A stretch of 64,000 bases of DNA, from positions 36,558,991 to 36,622,990 of the forward strand of contig JAKCOZ010000007.1 of the NCBI GenBank assembly GCA_022605955.1, read 5' to 3'. The stretch is from Rallus limicola. Taxonomy: Eukaryota; Chordata; Aves; Gruiformes; Rallidae. The translations under genes were made by a program, and so were the position numbers. Below the pieces are notes generated by a model. It did no database searches and was not told where the DNA came from. It saw only the letters and a list, made by a program, of their open reading frames with translations. Positions 24,365 to 36,689 of the stretch are shown here, piece after piece. How positions within the stretch are numbered: position 1 is the first letter of the stretch; every line of letters starts with the position of its first letter.

Positions 24365-26878
24365 TAGCCACAAGGAAGTTGTGTCCCTATGGGTGAAAAT
24401 AAAGAGACTGAGGCAACAAAGAGAGCATCTACTACAGGCCACCTGATCAAGGAGAGCCCTTAGATGAAGCCTTCTTCCTCCAGCTACAGGAGGCGTCACT
24501 TAAACGAGCTCTTGTCCTACGGGGGGACTTCAACCATCCTGACATCTGTTGGAAAAGTAGCATGGCAAGCTGTAGGCAATCCAGGAGACTCCTAGAACAC
24601 ATCTAAGATAAATTCTTAGCCCAGGTGACAGGCATCCCTACTCGAGGGAATGCCATATTAAACCTGATAGTCACCAATGCATGTGACCTTGTCAATGACA
24701 AGCCTGGGATGCAGCGATCATGCACTGGTAAGAGTTCAAGGGCCAGAAGGATATGGGACAGCCGAGGAGTGTAGTTAGGACACTCCATTTCAGGAAAGCA
24801 AATTTCCAGCTCTTCAGGGAGTTAATCAGTAGGACCTCTTGGGAAACAGTCCTTAGGCATTAGGGAGTGGAACAGAGCTGATGGATCTTTAGGGATCCTT
24901 TCCATAAAGCACAAGAGCTCTCAATTCCCAGATGTAGGAAACAGGGGAGGGAAGGGAAAAGACCAGCATGGATGAGTCGAGATCTGCCGGTCAAACTAAA
25001 GAACAAGAGGCAACTGCACAAGCAGTTCAAGCAGGGACAGGTAGCATGAGGAGAATATAGGGATTCTGCCCGGTTGTGTAGAGATGGGGTCAGGAAGACC
25101 AAGGCACAGCTGGAGCTGAACTTGGCGAGGGATACAAAGAATAACAAGAAGGCCTTACACAGGTATGTCAACTGGAAGAGGAAGGTGAAAGCAAGTATTC
25201 CCACCCTGAATGAATGAAAATGGAGACCTCATATTAGTAGATGATGAGAAGGCTGAGGTGCTCAACAACTTCTCTGCCTCAGTCTTCACTAGCAACAGCT
25301 CTCCTTGACCGTCCTGAGTCAGTGGGTAGCAAGATGGGGCACAAGAAGGTATGACCTCACCCACTGTAGAGGAAGGTATGGTTCGTGACCACCTGAAGAA
25401 CTTCAACGTATATAACTTTATGGGACCCGATGAGATGCATCCCAGAGTCCTCAAGAAATTAGCTGATGCAGTTGCAAAGCCACTCTCTATTGTATATGAA
25501 AAGTCATGGCAGTCAGGGGAAGTCCCTGATGACTGGAAAAAGGGCAATATTGTGCCCATTTTTAAAAAGGGTAAAAAGGACAACCCAGGGAACTTCCCAC
25601 CTGTCAGCCTCACCTCTGTGCCTGGGAAGATCATGAAACAACTTCTCCTAGAAGCTATGCTAAGGCACATGGAAGATGAGGAGGTGATTCGTGACAGTCA
25701 GTATGGCTTCACTAGGGGCAAATCCTGCCTGAACAACCTAGCAGCTTCCTGTGATGGGGTGACCATGTCAGTTGACAGAGGAAAAACAATGGATGTCATC
25801 TATTTGGACTATCTGGATTTCATGAGTGGACAGTTCTGTGGATAAGGAATTGGTTGGATAGTCACACCCAGAAAGTAGTTGTCAATGGCTTGAAGTCCAG
25901 ATGGAGAGATCTGACAAGTGGTGTCCCTCAGGGGTGTGTACTGGGACCATTATTATCTTCATCAGTGACATTGATGATGAGGTTGAATGCACCCTCAGAA
26001 AGTTTCCAGATGACACAAGCTGAGTGGTGCAGTTAACACGCCAGAAGGATGGGATGTCATCCAGAGGGACCTGGACAGACTGGAAAAGTGGTCCCATGTG
26101 AACCTCATGAGGTTCAACAAGGCCAAGTGTAAGGCCCTGCAGGAGCAATTCTCATCATCAATACAGGCTGGGAGATGAAGTGATAGAGAGCAGCCCTGCA
26201 GAGGGGGAAACAGGGGTGATGGTGGATGAGAAACTCAACATGAGATGACAATGCGCACTCGCAGCCCAGAAGGCCAATCGTATCCTGGGCTGCATCAAAA
26301 GGAGTGTGGCCAGAAGGTTGAGGGAGGTGATTCTGCCCCTCTATTCTGCTCTCATGAGACCTCACCTGGAGTACTGTGTCCAGTTCTGGAGTCCCCAACA
26401 TAAGGACATGGAACTATTGGAATGGGTCCAGAGGAGAGGCAGGAAGGTGACTGGAGGGCTGGAGCACCTCTCCTATGAAGACAGGCTGAGAGAGTTGGGC
26501 TCGTTCAGCCCGGAGAAGAGAAGGCTCAGGGGAGTCCTTATAGCAGCTTTCCAGTACCTACAAGGAAGCTGGGGAGGGACTTTTTAGAAGGGCATGTAGG
26601 GATAGGATGAGGGAGAATGGTTTTGAATTGGAAGGGGTTAGATTTAGATTTGACATCAGGAAGAAATTCTTCCCTGTGAGGGTGGTGAGGCACTGGCACA
26701 GGTTGCCCAGGGAAGGGGTGGCTGCCCCCTCCCTGGCAGTGTTGAAGGCTGGGTTCAATGGGGCCTTGAGCAGCCTGGTCTAGTGAGAGGTGTCCCTGCC
26801 CATGGCAGGGGGTTGAAACTTGATGATCTTTTGGGTCCCCTCCAACCCTAGGAATTCTGTGGTTCTATGTAACACTGT
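24365..26878 (+). mobile_element. Long CR1 LINE copy, decayed ORF2 (EN end, RT) and 3' UTR
   Basis: A 2.5-kb plus-strand CR1, antisense to ZFAT. It begins within the endonuclease region (LLQAT for the CYRPPD block, then the GDFNHPDICW motif near 24523 with catalytic D and N still visible). It continues through the RT domain: [20 protein letters not shown] at about 25421, [14 protein letters not shown], and [11 protein letters not shown] at about 25917. It ends with the 3' UTR at 'attctgtggttctatg'. Several frameshifts and stops break the frame. The RT active-site box normally FADD reads FPDD at 26003-26014. The copy is therefore inactive. Confidence 0.95.
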
Positions 26879-27761
26879 AAAATTAATTAAAGTATGTTGG
26901 CCAATGCAGCCAACTCTCCTTCATTCACAGTAGCAGCAGGCCTTTCTATCCAATACAATTCAGATACAGAGGAGTAAAGTATGCACACACCAGTGTGGCC
27001 CTGCCGAGTTCACATCAGTCAGATACTTAAATCAGTCCCAGCACTAGTCACTTTGGGTGCTTTGACATTAAGTTCCCAAGATCTAAGCAAGGCTTGTTTA
27101 CCCTGGCACCGCTTCCTGTGTTTGTTTTATGATGTGCTTCCACAGAGAAATCAGGGCACTAGAATGGAAGGAAATAACAGAATTTGAATGGACTACAGTG
27201 GTTAGCCCTGATTCAGTTCCAGCTTGATACTGGACAAACTGTATCAGAGCTAGTTTGAGTAAGAGTCCTGTTGGAGACTTCAGCTGGCCCTGGAGGGACA
27301 GCCCAGCCACACATTAGTTGAGCATGAATAGAGTCAGAACAGGGACCTTTGTGTTTAGGTGAAATACCTACAGACAAGATAATAGGCAATAAGCACATTT
27401 CTGTCAGTTTATGTATGGCCAGTGAGGATGTTACAGGATGTCTATATGGCTAATTCCAAACTTTCCAGTACTTGTTTTGAATTCACTTAGGTCCTCTTTT
27501 GGAAATGAGTTCTTTGCTAGATGAAGACAGGTTTCTTAGCACGATTACCTGACATACTCTGCAACACACAAGCTGGAATGGTAACTTTTTTCACTCTAAA
27601 TTCTAACTTCAGCAAACCCAATATGATTCTTGCTCTAAAGCAGTTAAATTACACATAGACTCCTCTTTTTCTTTGGAATGTAATCACATTATTCTGCACA
27701 TTCTAAACCTTTATCCATTTATTGCAACAGACTGAGAAACTTTCCTTGATTTTTTTCTTAC
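26879..27761. other. ZFAT intron, no feature seen
   Basis: Unique intron between the long CR1 and the exon at 27762. Nothing recognised. Confidence 0.5.
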
Positions 27762-27849
27762 CAGGGTGACTTGTCTTGATGTGTGATTTTATAAGTCGAT
27801 CTTCAGAAAATGACTTCTCACACACAGGACAGGAATAACTCTTTTTATC
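27762..27849 (-). CDS. ZFAT: ZFAT coding exon, zinc finger 11 of the window
   Basis: 88 nt: 29 codons plus one base, beginning DKKSYSCPVCEKSFSEDRLI and ending KTSHP. It encodes a single C2H2 finger (C-x2-C-x12-H-x4-H) almost identical to human ZFAT. The acceptor is ctttcttaag and the donor is CCTG|gtaaga. It enters in phase 0, consistent with the exon at 40604 ending in a full CTG codon. It is separated from that exon by a 12.7-kb intron loaded with CR1 copies, the largest complete intron in the window. Confidence 0.97.
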
Positions 27850-28377
27850 CTTAAGAAAGAAATAAAGAAATAAAGACAGAGATCACTTTATCAGTCCACT
27901 GGTGCAATCAATAGTCTTTATTCAGTAAAACATGATTCTCAACAATATTATAATTGAAGGTTCGGTTTTTGAGGAAAAAATGAAGGTATTTATAGTGAAA
28001 TAAGTGAAGCAGAAATATTCAAGTACTCTAAGCACAGCATTAACCCTCATGAATGAAGGGCTCTGAGTTAAATCATATGAGAATGTGCACAATAAATGTA
28101 AGCATAATCTTCTGACTGCTTTAGAGAATCAAGACTGGAAACATGAAGGAAAAGAACAGAAGAGAGGGATTTGATATAAGCACTAATATTCAGGGTTTTG
28201 AAGTTTTTTCACTAGTCCACCCTGCTGAAACCTAAAGATTCAAATCTCATTGTTCTGAGGACATTCACCAGGATGTGTATTTATAATACTACCTAATGGC
28301 CTGAAATTGAGCAGGACAGTTAACACTGATAGATGCCATTGCTTATACAGTGCCTACATTCCCAGCCACTTTAAAAG
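27850..28377. other. ZFAT intron, no feature seen
   Basis: Unique intronic sequence between the exon and a sense-strand CR1 copy. Nothing recognised. Confidence 0.5.
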
Positions 28378-29455
28378 TAGGAAACTGTGGGCCCTCTCTG
28401 GAAGTTAATGTGAGATCTGGTTACCCTGGATATGGAGATTGGTGAGGCACTCAATGACATTTTTACCTCACTCTTCACCAGCAACTCATCTAGCCATACT
28501 GCCCAAGCTGCAGAAGGCAAAGGCAGGGACTGGGAGAATGAAGAACCAGTCACTGTAGAAGATCAGGCTTGAGACCACCTAAGGAACCTGAGGGTGTCCT
28601 AGTCCATGTGACCTGAGGAGATGCATTTGCAGGTCCTGAAGGAACTGGCGGATGAAGTGGCTAATCCACTCTCCATTGTATTTCAGAAGTTGTGGCAGTC
28701 CAGTGAAGTTCCCACTGACTGGAAAAGGGGAAACAGAACAGAGAGAAAAGGAAGATATGGGAACTACAGGCCAGTCAATCTCACCTCTGTGCTTGGAGCA
28801 GATCCTCCTGGAAACTATGTTCAGGCACATGGAAAATGAGAAAGTGACTGGTGACAACTAACATGGCTTCACTAAGGGCAAATCATGCCTGACAAATTTG
28901 GTGGTTTTCTACAGCTGGGTTACAGAGTTGGCAGATAAAGGAAATGCAACTGACACCATCTACCTGGATTCGAGCAAAGCAGCTGATGTTGTTTCATATG
29001 ACTTCCCTGACTCTAAACTGGAGAGACACAGATTTTATGGATGGACTATCCAGGGTGGGCAAGGAATTGGCTGAATGGTCACACTCAAAGAGTTTAATAT
29101 CTTTGTTGGATGCATGGACAGTGGAATCAAGTGTACCCTCGGTGCGTTTGTTGACAGCACTGAGCTGTGTTATGTGGTTGACACACTGGAGGGAAGGGAT
29201 ACCATCCAGAGGGACCCTGACAAGCTTGAGAAATAGGTCCATGCAAACCACATGAAATTCAACCAGGTCAAGTGCAAGGTCCTACACATGGGTCAGGGCA
29301 ATCCCAAGCACAACTACAAGCTGGGTGGAAAATGGATTGACAGCAGCCCTGCTCTCCTTGAGAGAAGGACTTGGGGGTGTTGGAGGGGCAGCAGGTTTGG
29401 AAGCACATGATCTCTGAGGTCCTTTCCAACTGAAACTATTCTATGATTATATGAA
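28378..29455 (+). mobile_element. CR1 LINE RT-region copy with internal deletion
   Basis: A plus-strand CR1 that starts just upstream of the RT domain ('gaaactgtgggccctctctg'). It runs through MHLQVLKELADEVANPLSIV and 'ggcttcactaagggcaaatc', then 'accatccagagggaccctga'. Near 29376 it jumps straight to the last part of the 3' UTR, ending 'attctatgattatatga'. About 500 bp of the usual RT C-terminus and 3' UTR is missing. The frame is broken at many points. Confidence 0.92.
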
Positions 29456-32329
29456 AAATTCAGTAATTTAGGCATTACCAATAAAGTATCATTCTATTTT
29501 GATTTAAAAACTTAAAGCCTACTCCAGCTTTTATCAGTGTCACTGATGCTATAAAATATCTAACACCATTGAACTGGTGAGTTTTGATGTGATTTGTTCC
29601 TATACACCATTTTAGTGTAATTGTTACTTTAATGTTTTTTTAAATGCATTAAAATTCCACATAAAAATGTAGTATTTTTCTCAATTAATTTATAAATTAC
29701 CGTATCTAAAATAACCTTTGTTCCTTCTAATATAAATTAAAGAAATTGTAGCTTCCAGAAGCGTCTGCTGACACAAGAGACTGGATGCTCAATCAAATGA
29801 GTCACTAGATCTGTCAGATCTGCACTGACCATATTAACATACAAATGGATTATCAAAACAACAGATAGGGTGAAGAAAGTCTAACTAGTCCTGGCAATTT
29901 GGCATGCAACATTTTACCTGGTGGGAGATGTGTACCTAGCGAACTACCAAGAGATCACTCTAAAAGGCAAGCTGAAGCTACAGAACAAATATTCCACTTA
30001 TTATTTCAACAGGACAGAAAACTCCTTGAAGACCATAGGAGGAAGATTTCTGTATCAAAAATAGAGTGAGCCCTGTGTTATGCAGGAGATAACAGGAGAA
30101 TAAGGGTCCTGGACTCTACCAGTTTCTGACCTACTGTATCTCTGAATAGCAAGAAAAAATGTTTCAAGGATGTTATTACTGCCTATATGATGCAATTATA
30201 CATCTATAAGTAGACATCTCTATTAAAAGAAAAGCAAAGAAATTGATGGGTTTTCATGGCAAACAGGCTTTGGAATATGATGCAGTATCATGTACCCCTG
30301 ACAAAGAAATCAGCATGTTCAAATATTTATAAGTTAAAACCAGAATTAGTCATGGGTTAAACTAACAATAAATAATTTCTCAGCAAAAGCAATGGCACAA
30401 GGAGGAGTTTTCCTGCGATTCTGTAAGGTCATTTGCTCCTGTGAGAAAAACAACAGGAACTGGGGAGAGGGGTAGGACAGGCAGCTTCTAAAGGATTAAC
30501 ATCCTGAGGAAGGCAAGCAGAGTATCTTACTACAGTAGAGTTGGAGCAGTCATCACTTGGAGCCCTGAGTATCCCAAGTGAAGAAGGAACAGCAGAGAAT
30601 ACTAGCTACTTGTGATTTCAGACCACATTATTCAAATGAAAAGTGGTAGATTAATTCTAATAAAACTCTAGAGCAACATTTGTACCTTTTCAAAGGCCGT
30701 ATTGCACAATCACACTTGTAATACAGAGTGCATGAAAAAAACATAAGGACAGTGTCATTTAGAGGCTGTTGAGGGGCCAGCTGAAATTTGCTGGCAGATC
30801 AGTCTGTTCCTCAAACTCATTGTATAACCAGTTTCAAAATATATACCAACTAAATACATAAATACAATTAATAATCAAAATACAGTTAATAATCAAAATA
30901 CAGTACAGTTGGGTTTTGCTGGTCTCTAATATTCATTCACTGTGTTAAATATTTCTCAGTGTGCCCAGCGCAGTAGGATAAATACACCTTGCTGATTCAT
31001 AAAGTTAAATAAGAAAAAAAAATAATCCACTCCACACACACTGCATTAAGTAATTGCAGTTATTTTACATTCTAGCTATTACTCTTCCAGAAGGCAAGGC
31101 TGTAAGACTATGCCTGAGAGAGGTCATTAGTAATGAAGCAAGAGCTCTAGAGCATCATGGCAACAAAATCATTCAATAACAAAATATTCCATACAGCTTT
31201 CTCCAAGCAGTTAGAAAATTATCTATACCAAGTTCTGCAGTAAGTAATCTTCAAAAGGGCCACCCTTTGCATTTTAACAGAGACTGCACTTCTGAGCACA
31301 GTGTCCCTTCAAAGTGTATCTGTCAAGCTCCAGTCTCACAAAAAGCATCCAGCTGAAGGCAAACCTTTCACGGTTGTTTGTCCAGGTCCATGCCACAGAC
31401 TTTTGGAGCTTACATTATTATTTTTCAATGTTTAGGTGTATTTCTGTCGCTGCCCTGAGAGCTTGTGACAATGCTTGTCCTCCAGTGTCATCTCATCACT
31501 CTTAAAACCAGCTTGTAAGAAATGCTCTGTTGCAAACAATGCACTTCAGAGCACCCAGGCCACAACACAGAGCCCCAGAGAAGGTCTCTCTCCCCACAGC
31601 TTTAGCTCTTCAGAGTACCCTTGTCACAGGTGATGACAGAGGCACTCTGAAGGACTTAAACTGAGGTGGTAGTAATATTTTCATTATATTCTCAGCATGC
31701 AAGCTTTCCTCTGGTAAGAATGAAAGTTATTTATCCTATGCCTGTCAGAGAGCCTACCTTTGAAATGTCTTTGAGGTGTTTGGTAGAGGTTTTTTGAAGA
31801 ACACAAACAGAAACAAAGTGTTAAGGGAGTTGGCTCAACCTCTGTTAGAGGCTAGATGCACAGTCCAATCTGCTACTTAAATTTCAGTCACTTCCACACT
31901 TCCTGAGATTTGCTGAATCCCCCTATTAGCCAACTTGAGAAAATACAAGAAATTTAAAATAATTCCAAGATAAAGATAGCTGTCTGAGTGAAAGTACTGC
32001 TCATATTACATGAATCAGGTGTGAATCAGATCCATAAATATTCTTAAATCCAGTTTATGATAAGTTTCATTATAAAATAAGGCCACTTACATAGCAATCA
32101 CAATGCTTTTCTCTTTATATAAATGAATGTGAATTGTGCTAAGAAAGCATCAGCTATATTGCATTACCCACTTAGAGCTCTCTGAAGAGAATATTTTTCT
32201 CTAAGGCAAGTGTTTCAAGACAATTCAAGGTTCAGGTGTGCTGCCACACAGGCACAGAAAGAAAAAAAAAGAAACTCAGCCTCTATACATGTAGCTTTTA
32301 AATCAACAGGCTGCTGTGAAGTTTGTTTA
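29456..32329. other. ZFAT intron, no major feature
   Basis: Unique AT-rich intron. It contains an 18-bp tandem duplication at 30869-30904. No gene or interspersed repeat recognised. Confidence 0.5.
30869..30904 (+). repeat. Two-copy 18-bp tandem repeat
   Basis: The unit TAATAATCAAAATACAGT occurs twice head to tail without mismatch. It is most likely a replication-slippage duplication. Confidence 0.85.
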
Positions 32330-33020
32330 GAATCACAGAATATCCCAAGTTGGAAAGGATTCATAAGGATCACGTCCAACTCCTGGCTCCACACAGGGCC
32401 AGCCAAGTCAGACAGAGCACGGGACTGAGTGAATTGTCCAGACTCTTCTTGAACTCAGTTAAGCCTGGTGCTGTGACCACTTCCCTGGGGAGCCTGTGCC
32501 AGTGCCCAACCACCCTCTCAGTACAGAACCTCTTCCTAATATCCAACCTAAACGTCCCCTATTGCAGCTTCATCCCATTCCCTCAGGTTCTATCACTGGT
32601 CACCAAAGAGAGGAGATGAGCGCCTGCCCCTTCGCTCCCCCTAGTCAGGAAGCCACAGACCACGATGAGGTCTCCCCTCAGCCTCCTCTTCTCCAGGATG
32701 AACAAACCCTAGAGACTTCAGCCTCTTCTCATAAGACTTCCCCTCCAGACCCTTCACCATCCTCACTGCCCTCCTCTGGACACTCTCCAATAGTTTTGTG
32801 TCCCTCTTTTACTGTGGCACCCAAAACTGCAGCCAGTGCTCAAGGTGAGGCTGCGCCAGTGCAGTGTAGAGAGGGACAGTCCCCTCCCTGGACTGGCTGG
32901 CCATGCCGGGCTTGATGCACCCCAGGGTATGGTTGTCTCTCCTGGCTGCCTGGGCACACTGCTGGCTCATGCTTAACTTGCTGTAGACCAAGACCCCCAG
33001 TCTCAGCATGGCTGGCCTCT
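32330..33020 (-). mobile_element. CR1 LINE fragment, copy B of a near-identical pair
   Basis: An antisense CR1 with a clear 3' end ('aatcacagaatatcccaagt'). It carries the same RT C-terminal and 3' UTR content as the copy at 18245, and the minus-strand translation AQAARRDNHTLGCIKPGM is shared exactly. Differences are scattered substitutions (roughly thirty over about 640 bp by eye). Same orientation as its partner, about 14.1 kb away. Confidence 0.92.
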
Positions 33021-33117
33021 GGTACCAAACAGTACTAAACACGACCTACACTGCATACCAGCAGAAACATCAGCAGCTATTTGACTGCACTCATCAGACA
33101 TTCTGATGACAGAAATA

Positions 33118-33860
33118 TCATAGAATCATAGAATCCCAGAATCACAGATTCATAGGCGTTGGAAGGGACCTCGAGAGATCATCGGGTCCAACTCCCCTGC
33201 CAAAGCAGCTCCCTAGGACATATCACTCAGATAGGCGTCCAGACGGGTCTTGAATATCTCCAGAGAAGGAGACTCCACCACCTCCCTGGGCAGCCTGTCC
33301 CAGGGCTCTGTCACCCTCACTGTGTAAAAGTTCTTCCGCATGTTGGTGTGGAACTTCCTGTGCTCCAACTTGCAGCCATTGCCCTTTGTCCTGTCTCCAC
33401 AGACACTGAAAAGGGGCTGGCCAATTCCCCCTGCATTCCATGCTTAAGATAATTATAAACACTAATTAGGTCCCCCCTTAGTCTTCTCTTCTCAAGACTG
33501 AACAGCCCCAGCTTACTCAGCCTCTCCTCATAGGGGAGATGTTCCAGGCTCTTAATCATCTTCGTAGCCCTTCTTTGGACTCTCTCCAGGAGATCCCTGT
33601 CCTTTTTATCCCAGGGAGCCCAGAACTGGACACAATACTTCAGGTGGGGCCTGACCAGGGCAGAGTAGAGGGGGAGGATCACCTCCTTTGACCTGCTGGC
33701 CACACTCCTCCTAATGTACCCCAGGACCCATTGGCTCTCTTAGCCCCCAGGGCACACTGCTGGTTCATGGCCAACCTGTCATCAACCAGGATCCCAGGTC
33801 CTTCTCCACAGAGCTTTTCTCCAGCAGGTCATCCCCCAGCCTGTACTGAAACAAACAGTG
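33118..33860 (-). mobile_element. CR1 LINE fragment, second subfamily
   Basis: An antisense CR1 whose 3' terminus shows the multiplied octamer-like end ('tagaatcatagaatcccaga', 'atcacagattcatagg'). The minus strand translates [20 protein letters not shown] and a following [18 protein letters not shown] block over an unbroken stretch of about 128 codons. This is unusually well preserved, but it is only the RT C-terminus. The 3' UTR wording ('cgggtccaactcccctgcca') sets it apart from the neighbouring copy. Confidence 0.92.
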
Positions 33861-36689
33861 TTCCTTCCCAGGTGAAGTACTCACACAGAATCTATATAAT
33901 CATACATGATCTATATGGCAATGTGACACTAATTTCAAAAGACTGTGTGAGCCCTGGCCTGTTTTGTTATTTATTTAAATAGTGTAAAAATTAAGACCAT
34001 AACCATAATTAAGTGTCCAAGCCCAAAGTAAGACAAAGATGTCATATAAAGCAGCAATCCATTCCCCTCCTTTTAGCAGTAGTGACATGATTTTGTGAAC
34101 AGGAAATAAAACAAAGCTCTACTAAATACTGGTACTCTGAGAGCATTTCCAGCAAAAGTTCCTACAATACAATTAACATAACATTTAATTGTGTAATTTT
34201 ATAGAGGAATAGAGAGCCGAAGCCTGCTAGTCAGATGGATCAACAGAAATTTAATTTCTAACACCTTTGGGACCAGAATTACACCCCTGAGTTAAACTTC
34301 TGAGGAGTGAAGTTGTCTAGAAATCTTCACCACAGCTGTAATGATATTCAAATCAATATTTTCACAAAAGATTCCTGAATTAAGATGATGTCCTATTAAA
34401 TGCAACTTAGCTAAATGGATCCAACACACCCAGGAGGCAGATACACACACCTGCGGAGGCCACAGAAAAATGATTAAGCATTTTATGAAGTGTGGCAAGC
34501 AGCTGAAATCCCAACTCACAACAAGCCCCTGCATACAGTTCTGCTTAAGCATTTTTTTGTGAAATAACCACCAGTAAATATGCATGGCTAGTTGACATTC
34601 ATTATGGAAGCTAGGACCAAGAACAAGAACCATTTTCTATCTGAATGACCCATCACTGGATCACAGATCTTTTGGTTAATTCCTTCCCTCTCCAGTACTC
34701 ACATTCTTGACTAAACAGTGGCACTGTTCCAAAAGTAAAGGTATCACAGTCAGACCACTGATAGTCTAAAAATTAACACTCCTCGGGAAGGGCAAACAAG
34801 CCATCAGAGCTCAAGTATATCACTTCCTCCCTAAAGCTCTAACTACCTATTGCATGAAAGGTCAGCAGCATAATGACATTTCTAAGCACCCTTCCAGAAA
34901 CAAGACTCATTTACATCCAAAAATGTATGCAAATGCTGATATAGGCACCTAAGAGCAAGTGGCAGTTCTGGGTCCGAACTCCAGTTTTACAGATGTGCTT
35001 ATCTTGGAGTATCAATTAAGGACATAGATTTAAAATCATTTCAGACACAAACCTCTCCATGATAATTATCTGCTCAGCATACCGAGTACTGTAAAACCCA
35101 CTGGAGGCTGTAAACAAACACTGGTACCTACATCAGCACTGTTCAGTTCCACAACTGGCCCCTAATGTAACTACTAGCTCATTCCTAACTATAAATTATT
35201 CTAAAGTCATTATAAACTGCCCACTTCTTTCCTAGGTGCTACAACATTCAAGTAATTCACATGTGTTATGCTTTGAACTTCTACAGAGCTCTGTAAATGC
35301 CAAGAATGGTCAAAAAACCACTAGACAAGCCTTACAGGTAAAAAATGGGTACTGAAAATCAGACAATACATGCAATTTTTTTTTTTAAATCAAGCCAAAC
35401 CTCAATTCCCAGACTTCAAAAATAAAATCCCTCCCTGTAACAACAATGCATAGCCAATAATAAAGCAACAGGCAGCACATACACAGTCCCCATCATCATC
35501 CCCAAGGGAATAAACAATCCCAAATTCCCTGCAAGACTTGGATGGTGCATAGAGAATAAGATGGGTGGCATATATATGCTGAGTGACAAGGATTAATGTA
35601 AGCTGATTTTTAATAAACATCATTTATCCTGTTCACCAAATAATACAGGGAGTATTGAAAAGCAGTGAGTAACAAGGTAGCAAAACATATGCATTCATGC
35701 AAGGAACTGACCTGAGATTTTTGCTATCTTCTATATCCAGACAATATTTAATATTTTAATATTTAATAATAATTTATTTTGTAAACTAGGATTAACATTA
35801 AAGTAGCTTTCCACATAAAACTGGGCATAGTTTGTTAAAGCACTATATTTTGGTATGAGTGGTCCTGTTTGGTGAGGTATGCATTAAGTAAATACACCAA
35901 GCAATAGGCACAAAGGCACATAAGAGAACTGCCAAGTTTAGCTACTGAATAAATTCTAATACATCCATCTTTCACTTCATTTAAATACTCAAATATATTT
36001 GCCAGTAAGCATACTTCTGAAAGATCTCACTGTCACTCTGGTTTTAATTATGAAATGCATTTTCTCAGTTCTATTTAGTATCATGAAAATGACCCTGGTG
36101 GGAGCTGTCAGACATTTGTCACACTTGAAAAAGTAGTACTTACATAAGGAGAGATGATATCTAATTAATAGGTTTTTTCCTCTGATATCACTTACAGAGA
36201 TTTTTGCTATCAGATGAACATGATAAACATAATAAATTCAAAAGCAGCCTAAGTGAGCTTTCTGCACATGTCATAACAAAGTCAGTTTCTGTTTAAAATA
36301 CTATAGAATCGGGGGACAAACAAGGAAAAAATGTTTCTTTTGTGTCACCTGCTTTGTTTTGATTTTAAAGCTCTTCTGCAGTTACAAAAGACTATTACTT
36401 AACAAGAGGAGAAGGTGAAGCAGTGTGCTCTGTTCAAGACCTTTAAGGTAACTTTAGCTCTTGGAAATATCAGCTGAGAGCCCATCAGCGGACTGCAGAA
36501 GTCGAGCTGAAACCACCAGGCACAGCACATTAAACAGCGTTTTAAAGGAGCTATGCAGAAACTGCCCATGTCTGGGGAGAAATTAACATAAACCCTTAAT
36601 TCAAGCATCACAGTTCACTAGTTAAAGGAAGTGTAACAACAATATTTAATACTGGACTGAGTTGTGATGTTCCTTTCATATGTGATTAG
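33861..36689. other. ZFAT intron, no feature seen
   Basis: AT-rich unique intron of 2.8 kb with a T-run near 35379-35387. No gene or repeat recognised. Confidence 0.5.

Noticed and set aside
25351..26587. RT-like open frames as a host gene
   Set aside because: They are frameshifted pieces of a CR1 ORF2 with a changed active-site box (FPDD), embedded in a recognisable LINE with a 3' UTR.
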